Shown here: piece after piece, positions 8,628-18,900 of the stretch
How positions within the stretch are numbered: position 1 is the first letter of the stretch
How the letters are laid out: each line of letters opens with the position of its first letter
NCBI GenBank assembly: GCA_946414595.1
Contig: CAMKPE010000001.1
Location: forward strand, 110,917-174,916
Source: an uncultured Clostridium sp.
GTDB taxonomy: Bacteria; Bacillota_I; Bacilli_A; RF39; UBA660
Direction: 5' to 3'
DNA length: 64,000 nucleotides
Notes under the pieces: model-generated
Seen by the model: the letters and a program-made list of their open reading frames with translations, nothing else
The model's database searches: none
Told to the model about the DNA's origin: nothing
Program-made: the position numbers and the translations under genes

Positions 8628-10190
8628 TTATTTCTTTTTCTTTTTTGAACTATTTGAAATATCTTCTTTTATTTTATCATCTTTTTCAATAAAATGCTCT
8701 AATTCTTCACCAAAAGATTCATTTTTTTTCTTTTTTGTAGTTTTTTTCTTCTTTTCTTTGATTTCAACTTCTTTGATATTTTCTATCTTTTCAGTCTTAT
8801 CTTCTTTTATTTCATCTTCTTCAATAAAAGCATCTTGTATAGAAGGTTCTTGTTTTTCTTCTTCTTTAACTTCTTCTATATCTTCTTTTTCAGCCTTTTC
8901 TTTCTTTTTCTTTTTAGGTTTTTTGATACTGCTTATTAATAATACTATATAAGTAATTATTAGTAGGGCACCTAAACCAATTATTACATATGTATATTTA
9001 TTATTTTTACTTTCTAGTGAATCTATTTTATCAAGCAATTCTTGATTGAATAATTGAATAGTATTTTCTTTTTTATTATATTGATATAAGTTTTCTTCAC
9101 CACTAGCTATGTTAATACCATTTATTAGATAGAAATCATTATTCGTTTCACTTTTATATGCAACTAATTCTTCTTCCCCAATTTTAATTGTTGATTTAAC
9201 ATAACCTTCAGGAATATTTTTTAGTGCAGTTGTAGTTATTATTATTGAATCAAATGAATATTCTTTATATATTGTATAATTATCATTTTTATATTGATAT
9301 AATTCAATATTTCCTTCACTATCTTTTAATCCAACTAGGGTAGTGTCAGTAGCCTTGTTGAAGAATGCTGGAATATCTTCTTCTTCGCCAATTTTAATTG
9401 CTGTTTCATCAAAGTTAGTATTTGGCTTCTCAATTAATTCTTTCTTTCTTACAACGTTATATTCTTCATCATCTACTTTTACTACTATTGGTGTAAGTTC
9501 TTTAACTGTTACATCAATTGTATAAGTTTTACTGCTTCCGTTTTGTGCAGTAACTTTAATGTTTATTTTATTAACACCTTCAACTAAATCATGTTTACCA
9601 AGACCTTCAACTGATGAAGTACCATCTTCTTTAGATCCAGATATGTTAATTGATCTAACATCATTTTCTAATATTAATGCATATTGAGTTGTATTTTTAT
9701 TAAATGCTGGTGAAATATTAAATCCATCAACTTTTAAACTTGATAAGTTATTATTCTTACTATAACTAGCTTCAAGTTGAGCTTGTGTAATTATTGTTAC
9801 ATTCTTTGAAGTAGTACCTGTATATGAGAAATTGTTGAAGTTCCAATCGATTGCTTCGTATATATTGAAATTGAAATATGCAGTACCACTTGATTTAGCT
9901 CTAAACTTAAAAGTATAAGTTACAGATTTCTTTGATCCATCAAATACAGGTGCTGCATTTAATGTTCCACTTTCTAGTGATAATTTATTAGTATCATAAG
10001 TAACACCATATCTTAAACTTCCAAGTAGTTCTGATGAGGATACTGTTACTGTATAAGTAATAGTATTTCCTACAACAACTCTTGATGATGATGCACTAAT
10101 TGATACTTTTAATGATGCAGCATGTACTTTTAATACTACTGCAGCAATTATAATTGCTATTATATAAACTGTTCTTCTTATGTATTTCAT
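8628..10190 (-). CDS. Membrane-anchored cohesin-like / cadherin-like surface protein
   Basis: This 520-residue protein has a signal peptide (residues 1-24), then a domain of about 120 residues resembling cohesin (VVVGNTITYTVTVSSSEL, YDTNKLSLESG, SVTYTFKFRAKSSGTAYF), then a cadherin-like beta-sandwich (about 155-235) with LSSLKVDGFNISPAFN and VKVTAQNGSSKTYTI. A 170-residue stretch, one transmembrane helix (about 400-422) and a Lys/Glu-rich cytosolic tail follow. It starts 8 bases after the stop of the glucosaminidase gene, whose product ends in a dockerin. AGGTGG supplies the RBS. The inferred role is to hold dockerin-tagged enzymes at the membrane. Cohesin assignment is by pattern only; the cadherin-like domain is clearer. 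Confidence 0.7.
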   Translation of the reverse strand: MKYIRRTVYIIAIIIAAVVLKVHAASLKVSISASSSRVVVGNTITYTVTVSSSELLGSLRYGVTYDTNKLSLESGTLNAAPVFDGSKKSVTYTFKFRAKSSGTAYFNFNIYEAIDWNFNNFSYTGTTSKNVTIITQAQLEASYSKNNNLSSLKVDGFNISPAFNKNTTQYALILENDVRSINISGSKEDGTSSVEGLGKHDLVEGVNKINIKVTAQNGSSKTYTIDVTVKELTPIVVKVDDEEYNVVRKKELIEKPNTNFDETAIKIGEEEDIPAFFNKATDTTLVGLKDSEGNIELYQYKNDNYTIYKEYSFDSIIITTTALKNIPEGYVKSTIKIGEEELVAYKSETNNDFYLINGINIASGEENLYQYNKKENTIQLFNQELLDKIDSLESKNNKYTYVIIGLGALLIITYIVLLISSIKKPKKKKKEKAEKEDIEEVKEEEKQEPSIQDAFIEEDEIKEDKTEKIENIKEVEIKEKKKKTTKKKKNESFGEELEHFIEKDDKIKEDISNSSKKKKK

Positions 10191-10198
10191 ATAACCAC

Positions 10199-12442
10199 CT
10201 ATCCCTGACTAATATTAGCTGCACCTAATAATTGTTTTTGAATTAATAATATATCTACTACTGTTATTTTATTATCTTTATTTGTATCAGCAGCAGTAAG
10301 GAAGCATCCGGTTAATTTAGTAAATCCTAATATATGCTTTTGAACTACTAATAGGTCTGCAACTGTTATTGTTCCAGTTCCATCAATATCACCATATATT
10401 ACTATTTCAACTGTTTTAGTATTTCCACCTTCTGAAATAACTACTTTATCACCAGTAACAACTGTACCACTTGTTTTGGGTTTTCCATTCTTATCAGTGA
10501 TATTAATTGATACTGTATTATAAGTCTTAGTCAAATTATTAATTATTGTATTAACACTTGTTCCAAATGTAACCTTAGATAAATATTTATCTGTGTAATT
10601 ATATCCTGATGACTTTAATACGTTATTTAAATCAACAGTAGGTTGTGTATTGGTATTAGTGTTGTTGTTATTGTTATTATTTGTATTGTTTGTATTAGTG
10701 TTAGTATTAGTATTTGAATTTGTATTAGTGTTATTATTTGTATTCGTATTAGTATTAGTATTAGTATTTGTGTTAGTGTTAGTGTTTGTATTTGTGTTTG
10801 TATTTGTGTTTGTATTTGTGTTTGTATTTGTATTTGTATTTGTATTGTCATTATTACCTGTATTTTGATCTACTGGTTTAGCAGCTCTTTTAACTGTTAC
10901 TGTATAAGTTCTTACTGAACCATTTTGTGCAGTTACTTCTACTTTAAATACTGTTGTATCACCAGTAAGATTTAAAGTACCAACTCCTTTAATAGTAGCT
11001 TTACTATTTACTTTTTCAGCTTCAATCTTAACTGTTTCAGAGTAAGGTACATTTACTGTATAACTTAATGTATCACTATTAAAGTTTGTAACAAGTGATC
11101 CATTTACTTTTAATGATTTTAGCCAGTTATTTGGATTCCCAAGTTTTGGAAGTGTAGTTGATTCTGGCATATTATCATATATTGGAATTGCAAATACAAA
11201 ATCTTTTTCAATTAATCCAAAATTCTTATAAGAATTATAAGTAGATATTGCTGGAGAAACTAGGGCAGATACATTAGTTGTATATTGGTGCCATGTTCCT
11301 TTTGTTGCAGTAGGAGCTAAGTTAAACTTTTGGAAATATGAAGTATATTGTCCACAGTTAACATAGTTTCTAGAAATAATTGTTGAACCATTAACAATTG
11401 ATTTCTCTTGTGTATTCCATCCTGCATTCTTAGCATATCTTAATGATTGTAATTTAGGATTGTTTGATGATGATGCTCCAATATTGAAGAAGTTATAATA
11501 ATTTGAATAATCAACTCCTTCAATAACTCCAGCTTTTCCGTTTGTACATATATTAGTATTTGACGTACCAACTTCTTGTCTTGATAAAGCTGCTAAATAT
11601 ATTGGTGAAACATTTGATGCTTCAGCACCTTTAATAAACAAGTTAGCAAATTGCTTTAAGAAATCTGAAGATAGAGTATATTTAACTACATCCAAAGTTT
11701 GATAACTAGGGTAGTAGAATAATTCTTCAAACATAAATATTTGTTTTTCATCTAAGAAGTTTCTTGGATCTAAGTAATAAGCAATTGTTTGTCTATTAGC
11801 TTGGAACCAATATGTTCCATCGTGTGCAATAAACTTATCAGTATTGTGATTATAATCAGCAGTAGCAGTTGATAAATATCCTTCATATCCGTTATTAGCA
11901 TATGTCGGATTAACATTTAACAAACTTGTTCCTGATTGATCTTGAGAGTTTAGTGCAGAATTCCAGTTATAATTAGATTTGACTCCTTTAAAAATCCATG
12001 ATGGATGTGTTTTATGAAGTGCTCTTAATTTAACTTTATATGATTCAGGGAATTTCTGACTAGTTAAGTATTCTTCAAATTCTTGATCAGTCATATGAGC
12101 CATTCTTTCACCTGTTGGTGTAAGTGGAGTTTCAACTTTTTCCTTTGTTTCAATATCAGCAATATAAGTTGAACATACATAACCTTGAATGTTACTTGAA
12201 TTGATTATTTTAACCCATTTGTCACTACAACCATTACCACTTGTAGAATACTCAAGTATAGTAACGTAAGTATTATAAATAGCAGTACCAACTTTGTTGT
12301 ATCCAGTTCCTGGACCACTTCTAATATTTAGGTTGTTAGTGGCTGCAACTCTACCTGTTGTAATCTCTTCAGCACTAGCATAAGTAATAGGTACTAGCAA
12401 TAAAGTGAAAATCAATAGGTAAAATAAAGCTTTCCTCTTCAT
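10199..12442 (-). CDS. Secreted glucosaminidase autolysin: SH3b, GH73-like, cadherin-like and dockerin domains
   Basis: This 747-residue secreted hydrolase is predicted to cut the glycan chains of peptidoglycan. The order is signal peptide (1-24); bacterial SH3 domain (about 28-97; LNIRSGPGTGYNKVG); glucosaminidase domain (about 150-420) with probable catalytic Glu in LAALSRQEVG; cadherin-like domain (about 435-520); a long Asn-Thr linker; and a C-terminal type I dockerin. The dockerin has two calcium-binding repeats, DIDGTGTITVAD and DTNKDNKITVVD, each followed by the helix pattern (LLVVQKHILG, ILLIQKQLLG). GGAGGT precedes ATG 12442. It is first gene of the operon with the cohesin-like and LCP proteins. 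Dockerins normally mark cellulosome enzymes; on an autolysin this is unusual. Confidence 0.92.
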   Translation of the reverse strand: MKRKALFYLLIFTLLLVPITYASAEEITTGRVAATNNLNIRSGPGTGYNKVGTAIYNTYVTILEYSTSGNGCSDKWVKIINSSNIQGYVCSTYIADIETKEKVETPLTPTGERMAHMTDQEFEEYLTSQKFPESYKVKLRALHKTHPSWIFKGVKSNYNWNSALNSQDQSGTSLLNVNPTYANNGYEGYLSTATADYNHNTDKFIAHDGTYWFQANRQTIAYYLDPRNFLDEKQIFMFEELFYYPSYQTLDVVKYTLSSDFLKQFANLFIKGAEASNVSPIYLAALSRQEVGTSNTNICTNGKAGVIEGVDYSNYYNFFNIGASSSNNPKLQSLRYAKNAGWNTQEKSIVNGSTIISRNYVNCGQYTSYFQKFNLAPTATKGTWHQYTTNVSALVSPAISTYNSYKNFGLIEKDFVFAIPIYDNMPESTTLPKLGNPNNWLKSLKVNGSLVTNFNSDTLSYTVNVPYSETVKIEAEKVNSKATIKGVGTLNLTGDTTVFKVEVTAQNGSVRTYTVTVKRAAKPVDQNTGNNDNTNTNTNTNTNTNTNTNTNTNTNTNTNTNTNTNTNTNNNTNTNSNTNTNTNTNNTNNNNNNNTNTNTQPTVDLNNVLKSSGYNYTDKYLSKVTFGTSVNTIINNLTKTYNTVSINITDKNGKPKTSGTVVTGDKVVISEGGNTKTVEIVIYGDIDGTGTITVADLLVVQKHILGFTKLTGCFLTAADTNKDNKITVVDILLIQKQLLGAANISQG
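10640..10860 (-). repeat. Hexanucleotide microsatellite coding an (Asn-Thr)n linker
   Basis: About 200 bases of AAY-ACN hexamers code a nearly pure Asn-Thr repeat between the cadherin-like domain and the dockerin. Every frame is open here, which creates false ORFs on both strands. Confidence 0.9.
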
Positions 12443-12468
12443 AATCCACCTCCATTCTACTTAACAAA

Positions 12469-12540
12469 ATTATACAATAAATTACGCTTAATTGCCACTT
12501 TATTATACAAAAATAGACACTATAATACACAATTAGACAC
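12469..12540 (-). promoter_or_regulatory. Promoter region of the wall operon with three 10-bp phased repeats
   Basis: On the minus strand a consensus TATAAT lies at 12474-12469, with a weak -35 (TGGCAA) 17 bases upstream; a second TATAAT lies at 12507-12502. Just upstream, 12511-12540 consists of three consecutive decamers ending ACAC (AAATAGACAC, TATAATACAC, AATTAGACAC on the plus strand), one helical turn apart, a plausible regulator site. No known operator was matched. Confidence 0.5.
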
Positions 12541-12650
12541 GAAAAAAGCCATATTGAATAAAAATCAAAATGATTATATAGTAATTATAGTAATAATAAT
12601 TAACAAAATTATGTTATTATATAAAGCTAAGAAAGAAGGTGAGTTCTATT

Positions 12651-15600
12651 ATGAAAAAGTTATTAACAATGTTGTTATTAATTCTTTTTATTACTCCAAT
12701 AAGTGCTAATGCATTAGGAAAAGAACCACTTTCTTTTTATAATTATGAAAATGATTATGAACTTTATTATGGATATCCAATTGCAAATGGTAATGAAGAA
12801 TACGAATATAATAAAATAATTGAATTTCAAGATTACTTATTTATGGCTAGAAGAAGTAATGTATTCTATCAAAATCTTTCTAGGTATAAAGACGTAAGAA
12901 AGATAGTTGTTTTCTTAAATAAAAATAGATCACAAGATGCTACTATTACTCTAATCTATACAACAGATAAAGTTAATAAAGTATCTAAAACTGTATCAAA
13001 AGATGATGAATATGTAATTGTAGATATTCCTACAAGTACGTTTAGAGATTTAAAAATTAAATTTAAAAGTAAAAATATATATGTTCCAATCCAAATTAAA
13101 GGAGTAGAGTTGTTAACTAAAAATGGAAATATATTAACTGATCAAGATGTAAGTGTTTATACTCTTTCATTAAATCATTACGATAGAAAAACTTATGATA
13201 AAAATACTGAAGGAAAAGTAACATTAAATGGTGAGACAAAAAGTTTTAATATAACAGGAATAGATAAAAAGACACCAAGTGTTAAAATAAAAGCTTCTAA
13301 AAAAGATAGCAATGAAGAAGTTAAAAGTTCTAAATGGACAAATGAAGGACTTAATTTCTCTTTCTATGATTTAGAAAGTGGTTTTAGTGGTGCAACAATC
13401 TATTATTGCCAAGATGTTAATAATACTTGTATTCCAAGAACAGTTTATAGAAAAGAAATAACAAGTTATAACATTCTAAATGGAACTTATTATATTAGAT
13501 ATCAAGTTGTAAGTAACTCAAGAGCAAAAAGTGAAATATATTCTTTTGAAGCAAATGTTGAAACAAAAACTCCTGAAGCCGAAATAGAAGTGTTAAAAAC
13601 AAAATCAAGACTATACATAAATAGCGATGAATGGTCTAGTGAAGATGTAATGTTTAGAGTAACTGAAACATCTTCAATGAAAGGAGTAACTGTATACTAC
13701 TGTGAAGATCAAGATAATACTTGTACTCCAAATATAAAAGTAGAAGGTACTGAATTTATTGAGCAAGAAAGAGAAAATGGAACCTATTATATTCGTTATT
13801 ATATGGTAAATAGATCTAATCTTAAATCAACTGTTAAATCATTTAAATTAAAAATAGATAAAGATATTCCAAAAGTAGATTTAAAAGTAATTAAAGATAA
13901 TGAAGAACTTGAAAATAACTATGACTGGTTAGATAATTATTTATCTTATATTTTGATTGATAATTCAGAAGGTATAAGTGAAAGAAAAATAACTTATTGT
14001 AAAGATTTAAATAATATATGTATTCCAAATATTGAAATAAATAGCAATGAATTAATTGATGAATTTAACAATACTAATGGTAAATATTATTTTAGATATA
14101 AAATAGAAAACGAATCAGGTTTAGAAAGTGAAATATATTCTTATGAAGCTAAAGTAGATGCAAAACCAACATCTGTTTACTTAATTGCAAGAAATGATAA
14201 AGAATTAGTACAAACTGATTCATGGTCTAATAAAGGTCTTACATTCGAATTCTTAAAAAATGATGTTTATAGTAAATCAGATATTTATTATTGTATTGAT
14301 ACAGAAAACGATTGTATTCCAGATACTCTAATAGAAGAAAACACAATAATCAAAGATTATGTAGATGCAAAAGGAATATACTACATAAGATATAAAACAA
14401 TTAATGAAGCAAATGTTGAATCAGAAACATTCTCTTATACTGCTAAAGTAGATGAAGAAATACCTGATGTTGATATTGAAGTATCAAATGGTGAAAAAGT
14501 ATTAAATGATACATGGCAAAGTAGCAAAGTATCATTCAAATTTGTTACTAAAAATGTTGGAGCAAGTAATACTAAAATCTATTATTGTATAGATGAAAAT
14601 AACACATGTACTCCAGATATAAAAATAGAAAATGAAAAAGAAGTATCAAGTGATAAAGAAGGTATTTATTACATTAGGTACTATATAGAAAATGATTTAA
14701 ATGTTAAATCTAATATAAAAACATTTATTGTTAAAATTGATTCAGTAAAACCAATATGTATGATTACAAAAAGTACCAACGAATGGACAAATCAAAATAT
14801 TACTTTAACTATTAATACTGTTTATAGTGGAATAAGTAATGTATCTTCATATTCTTGGGATGGCATTAATTTTAATAACAATAGTACAAAAGAAATAAGC
14901 GAAAACGGTCATATTGATGGATATGTTAAAAATAGTGCTGGAGTAGTATCAAAATGTTCTATAGAAGTAGAAAATATTGATAAAGAAAAACCATCATGTG
15001 AGTTAACTGCAATAGGTACAAATAATGATGATACTTATGTAGATGAAGTAACAATTAAGTTTGCTAAAGTTAATGATAACTATGAAATTGATAGTTATGG
15101 ACTATATAAATTTGATGGTGTAAAAGAAATAAAAAATAATAAAAATAGTAACGTTTCAGTTACTTATAGAGGATACATAAAAGATAAAGCAGGAAATACT
15201 AATACTTGTGATATATCAATAATTAAGAACAGTAAGCTTATTGTTAAATATGACAACAATGGTGGATCATCTTGTTCTTCTAAAGAAGTAAACTATAATG
15301 AATCATATGGAAGTTTATGTACTCCAGTTAGAACTGGTTATACTTTTGATGGATGGTATTTAGATGATAAAAAAATAGATAACAATACAAAAGTAACGCA
15401 AGTAAGCAATCATACTTTAAAAGCTAAATGGATAGTTAATAAATATACACTAACTTATGATGTATCTTCATGTAGTAACATAACAAAAGAATATGGAAAT
15501 AGTTGGGGTAATTTGTGTACTCCACATAAAGATGGATATATCTTTGCTGGATGGTATAAAGAATTTAATAACAAGAAAATATTAATAACTGAAACAACTA

Positions 15601-15857
15601 CTGTAACGGGTAGCATCAATGTTTATGCTAAATGGATTAAAGAAGGTAATACTATTACATACGATAACGATGGTGGTTATGGATGTGATAAACAAATTGT
15701 TGAAAAAGAACAACCTATAGGAAGCATGTGTATTCCTAAAAAAGAAGATTCTATATTTGATGGATGGTATTTAAAAGATAATAAAAATATGCAAATAAGT
15801 GAGAATAACATAATAGAAAATGATATAGAATTAATAGCTAAATGGAAAACGATTTAA
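12651..15857 (+). CDS. Large secreted Ig-like / InlB B-repeat surface protein
   Basis: This 1068-residue protein has a signal peptide (about 1-24, ending SANA) and a 200-residue N-terminal part. About five modules of 95 residues follow, each with a YYC-x-D-x2-N-x-C-x-P motif and then YYIRY (for example IYYCQDVNNTCIP, IYYCIDENNTCTP). A WTNQN-type module comes next, and three Listeria-Bacteroides (InlB B/Flg_new) repeats near the C-terminus end in DGWYL/AKW patterns. There is no LPXTG-type signal, lipobox or C-terminal membrane helix, so retention at the surface is unexplained. GTG 12639 extends the frame, but AAGGTGAG favours ATG 12651. The YYC modules recur in the next two genes, so the three genes form a surface-protein cluster. 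Function unknown; adhesion is a guess. Confidence 0.85.
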   Translation: MKKLLTMLLLILFITPISANALGKEPLSFYNYENDYELYYGYPIANGNEEYEYNKIIEFQDYLFMARRSNVFYQNLSRYKDVRKIVVFLNKNRSQDATITLIYTTDKVNKVSKTVSKDDEYVIVDIPTSTFRDLKIKFKSKNIYVPIQIKGVELLTKNGNILTDQDVSVYTLSLNHYDRKTYDKNTEGKVTLNGETKSFNITGIDKKTPSVKIKASKKDSNEEVKSSKWTNEGLNFSFYDLESGFSGATIYYCQDVNNTCIPRTVYRKEITSYNILNGTYYIRYQVVSNSRAKSEIYSFEANVETKTPEAEIEVLKTKSRLYINSDEWSSEDVMFRVTETSSMKGVTVYYCEDQDNTCTPNIKVEGTEFIEQERENGTYYIRYYMVNRSNLKSTVKSFKLKIDKDIPKVDLKVIKDNEELENNYDWLDNYLSYILIDNSEGISERKITYCKDLNNICIPNIEINSNELIDEFNNTNGKYYFRYKIENESGLESEIYSYEAKVDAKPTSVYLIARNDKELVQTDSWSNKGLTFEFLKNDVYSKSDIYYCIDTENDCIPDTLIEENTIIKDYVDAKGIYYIRYKTINEANVESETFSYTAKVDEEIPDVDIEVSNGEKVLNDTWQSSKVSFKFVTKNVGASNTKIYYCIDENNTCTPDIKIENEKEVSSDKEGIYYIRYYIENDLNVKSNIKTFIVKIDSVKPICMITKSTNEWTNQNITLTINTVYSGISNVSSYSWDGINFNNNSTKEISENGHIDGYVKNSAGVVSKCSIEVENIDKEKPSCELTAIGTNNDDTYVDEVTIKFAKVNDNYEIDSYGLYKFDGVKEIKNNKNSNVSVTYRGYIKDKAGNTNTCDISIIKNSKLIVKYDNNGGSSCSSKEVNYNESYGSLCTPVRTGYTFDGWYLDDKKIDNNTKVTQVSNHTLKAKWIVNKYTLTYDVSSCSNITKEYGNSWGNLCTPHKDGYIFAGWYKEFNNKKILITETTTVTGSINVYAKWIKEGNTITYDNDGGYGCDKQIVEKEQPIGSMCIPKKEDSIFDGWYLKDNKNMQISENNIIENDIELIAKWKTI

Positions 15858-15872
15858 TAAATCGTTTTTTTT
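15846..15872 (+). terminator. Terminator containing the stop codon of the 12651 gene
   Basis: A perfect 9-bp stem (15846-15854 with 15860-15868) has a 5-base loop formed by the TAA stop plus TA; four more T follow. Confidence 0.85.
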
Positions 15873-15883
15873 ATTCCATTTTA

Positions 15884-15912
15884 TTGTAAACTTTTTTATT
15901 TTGAATTATAAT
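15884..15912 (+). promoter_or_regulatory. Promoter of the first pilin-like gene
   Basis: TTGTAA (15884-15889), 17 bases, and consensus TATAAT (15907-15912) lie 34 bases before ATG 15946. The next pilin-like gene has the same design. Confidence 0.75.
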
Positions 15913-15945
15913 CTAATATATAATTATAGTAGAGAGGTTATTATT

Positions 15946-18900
15946 ATGAAGTCGACAAAAACAAAAAATGAAACTGCTTTTACTTTAATTGAAATCATAG
16001 CAGTAATAATTATTATTGGTATAGTTGCTTTAATAGCAATACCATCGATTGCTAGATATGTTGAAGATTCAAGAAATACAGCATATATTTCATATGAGCA
16101 ATCAATGGAAGATGCAGCAAAAAATATTGTTATTAAATGTATGAATGGTGAAGAACCATCTTGTGATATACCAGCAGAAAATGAAAGGGATCTTATTTAC
16201 TTAAGCGAACTAGTTAACAAAGGTTACGTTGAGTTGATGAAGAATCCTAGTGAAGAAGGTTTCTGTGATGATGAGTTAAGCTATGTTGAAGTAACAAACA
16301 CAGGAAGAGATTATGAATATTCTGCCTGTTTATACTGTGGACAATATAAGACTGATAAAGCCTTATGTACTACATACACATATGATGGTGATGATCCAGT
16401 TTGTGGAACTATAACTGGACAACCAACAGCAGAAAGATGGACAAATCAAAATAGAACAATTTCTGTTCAATGTAGTGATGCAACAACAGGATGTACAAGA
16501 TTATCTTATTCAAAAACATTTACAACAACTACTAAAACATCCTTTATTTCTATAGCAGATAAAAGTGGTAAGAAAGTAGAATGTCCTGTAAATGTATATG
16601 TTGATAAAACACCACCAACATGTGATATCAATGTAGAAGGACGTTACGATAATGACCTTCAATGGTATACAGGAGACGTTCAAGTTGAATTAAGAAACTG
16701 GCAAGATACTGATAGTAAAGTATTAACTTATGGTATTGGAACAAGTCTTGAAAATAAAAACTATAACAAAGAAACATCAGTGGATGTTAGATCTGGAATT
16801 ACAACAGTAGTTGGTTACGTTAAAGACAATGCTGGTAATGAAGGAATCTGTGCTAAAACTATAAGAACAGGTGTAGAAAAACCTAAGTTTGACTTTAGTT
16901 ATGAATATCAATTATATCCAAATGGTGAAGCAATATCATATGATGGAATATCAGCAAATGGAACAACATTAACAACAACAAATACAACACCAAAAATGAC
17001 AATTTCTAATCTTGAAAGATATACAAATGTAGATAGAGTAATAATAACTTTAAGTTCTGGAGCTTCAACAGGAGATTATGCTTATCTAAACTATATAGGA
17101 AATTCTGGATACGGAAACGGAACAGTAAGTACAATTGTTACTAACGGAAGTAATGAAATAATATTTATGTTACCTAAAGGAAGTTATAAGAGCTTTACTA
17201 TTCAATTAGGAACAAAGAGAAATATTAATTATTATATAGATAAAATAACTGTATTATCATCAGATGGAGGGATCTTCACTAATAAGGATGTTGGTGTAAG
17301 AATAGATCCAATTGATACAGGTGTTAGAACAGTTGCTTATTCATATAACAATGGTGCAACATTTAAAACATCACCAACTGAATCATTCACTGCTAATACA
17401 GCAAATAAAATAATTACAAAGAATAGTGTTTCACTATTATCTGAACCAGTTGACTTTATGATTACTGGTATAGATACAAGTAACCCAACTGTATCAATTA
17501 AAGTAACTAAAAAAGGAACAAATACAGAAGTAACTAGTGGTTCATGGTCTACTAAAGAATTAGAATTCACTTTAACAAGTGCTAATGTAGGTATAAGTGG
17601 AGCAACTATTTACTACTGCGTAGATGAAAATAATACATGTAGTCCTACTACAAGAGCTGATTCTGGAGTTAAAGTAACTGCAACATCAAATAAAGTAGGA
17701 AAATACTACATAAGATACAAGATTACAAATGCAGCAGGAACATCAAGTAGTGTAGCAAGCTTCAATGCAAAAGTTGATACAACAACACCAAAATGTACTA
17801 TTGCATCTAATAATACAAGTTGGACAAACCAAAACGTAACATTGACTATTTCAGGACAAGCTCAAGGAGCAAGTTCAATAGCATCTTACTCTTGGGATAA
17901 TTCAACATTTAATAGTACAAATACAAAATCAGTTGGAAGCAATGCTACTTACACAGGATATGTTAAGAATGAAGCAGGTACAACTGGATCATGTACTATT
18001 AAAGTAGAAAACATAGATAAGACAACACCAACATGTTCAATATCAGCAAGTGGAACAAATTGGACAAATCAAAATATAACATTAACTGTAACAGGAAGTA
18101 ATCCTGGACCAAGCCCAGTTGATTCATATTCATGGGATAATGGTTCAACATATGGATCTACAACAACAAATTCAGTTGGATCAAATAATACTTATACAGT
18201 TAAAATTAAGAATAAAGCAGGAACAGTTGGATCATGTTCATACAATGTAACAAACATTGATAAAACTGCTCCAACATGTACTCCGACTAAGAGCAATACA
18301 AATTCACCAGATGGTGTAACAGTAACATTTACTTGTGACAACAACTCAGGTGGATCACAAACAAATTGCCCTGGAAAAGATACTGGAGTAAAAGCTAATA
18401 AAGAATATACTGTAACAGATGCTGCAGGAAACTCTGCAAAATGTTCTGTAACAGTAAATAACAAGAAACAACAAAGTACTAAATCATGTACAGCAGGTAA
18501 TACTTGTGAAAGTAGTGCCTTTGGAACTCATGATTGCAACTGTCAAACATGTAACAAGACATGTACAAGTGAATCAGTATGTGGATGCCAAGAATACAAC
18601 ACATATGATTGTAACTGCCAAACATGTAACAAAACATGTACAAGTGAATCAGTATGTGGATGTCAAACATACAACACATACGATTGTAACTGCCAAACAT
18701 GTAATGGGTCATGTAAGACAGCTAAAACTTGTGTATGCTCACAAACAAAGAAATGTTCTGTAGTATGTAAGTGCTTGAAGAAAAATGGTCAATATGCAAA
18801 TATTGTATCTGGTTATTATGAAGCAAACTGTAACTTAGGTAACGGTAAAACATATTGCGCTGGATTCTGTCAAAGAAAAGGTAATAAAGATGGTTGGTAT

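Noticed and set aside
8539..8952. Plus-strand ORF rich in Phe and Ser
   Set aside because: It is antisense to the Lys/Glu-rich tail of the cohesin-like protein and the LCP start; no RBS.
10627..10868. Open frames on both strands coding Val/Leu/Phe- or Ile/Gln-rich peptides
   Set aside because: They are by-products of the hexanucleotide repeat inside the autolysin gene.
12511..12540. WalR box upstream of the autolysin operon
   Set aside because: WalR half sites TGTWAH are 11 bases apart; here the period is 10 and the half-site sequence differs.
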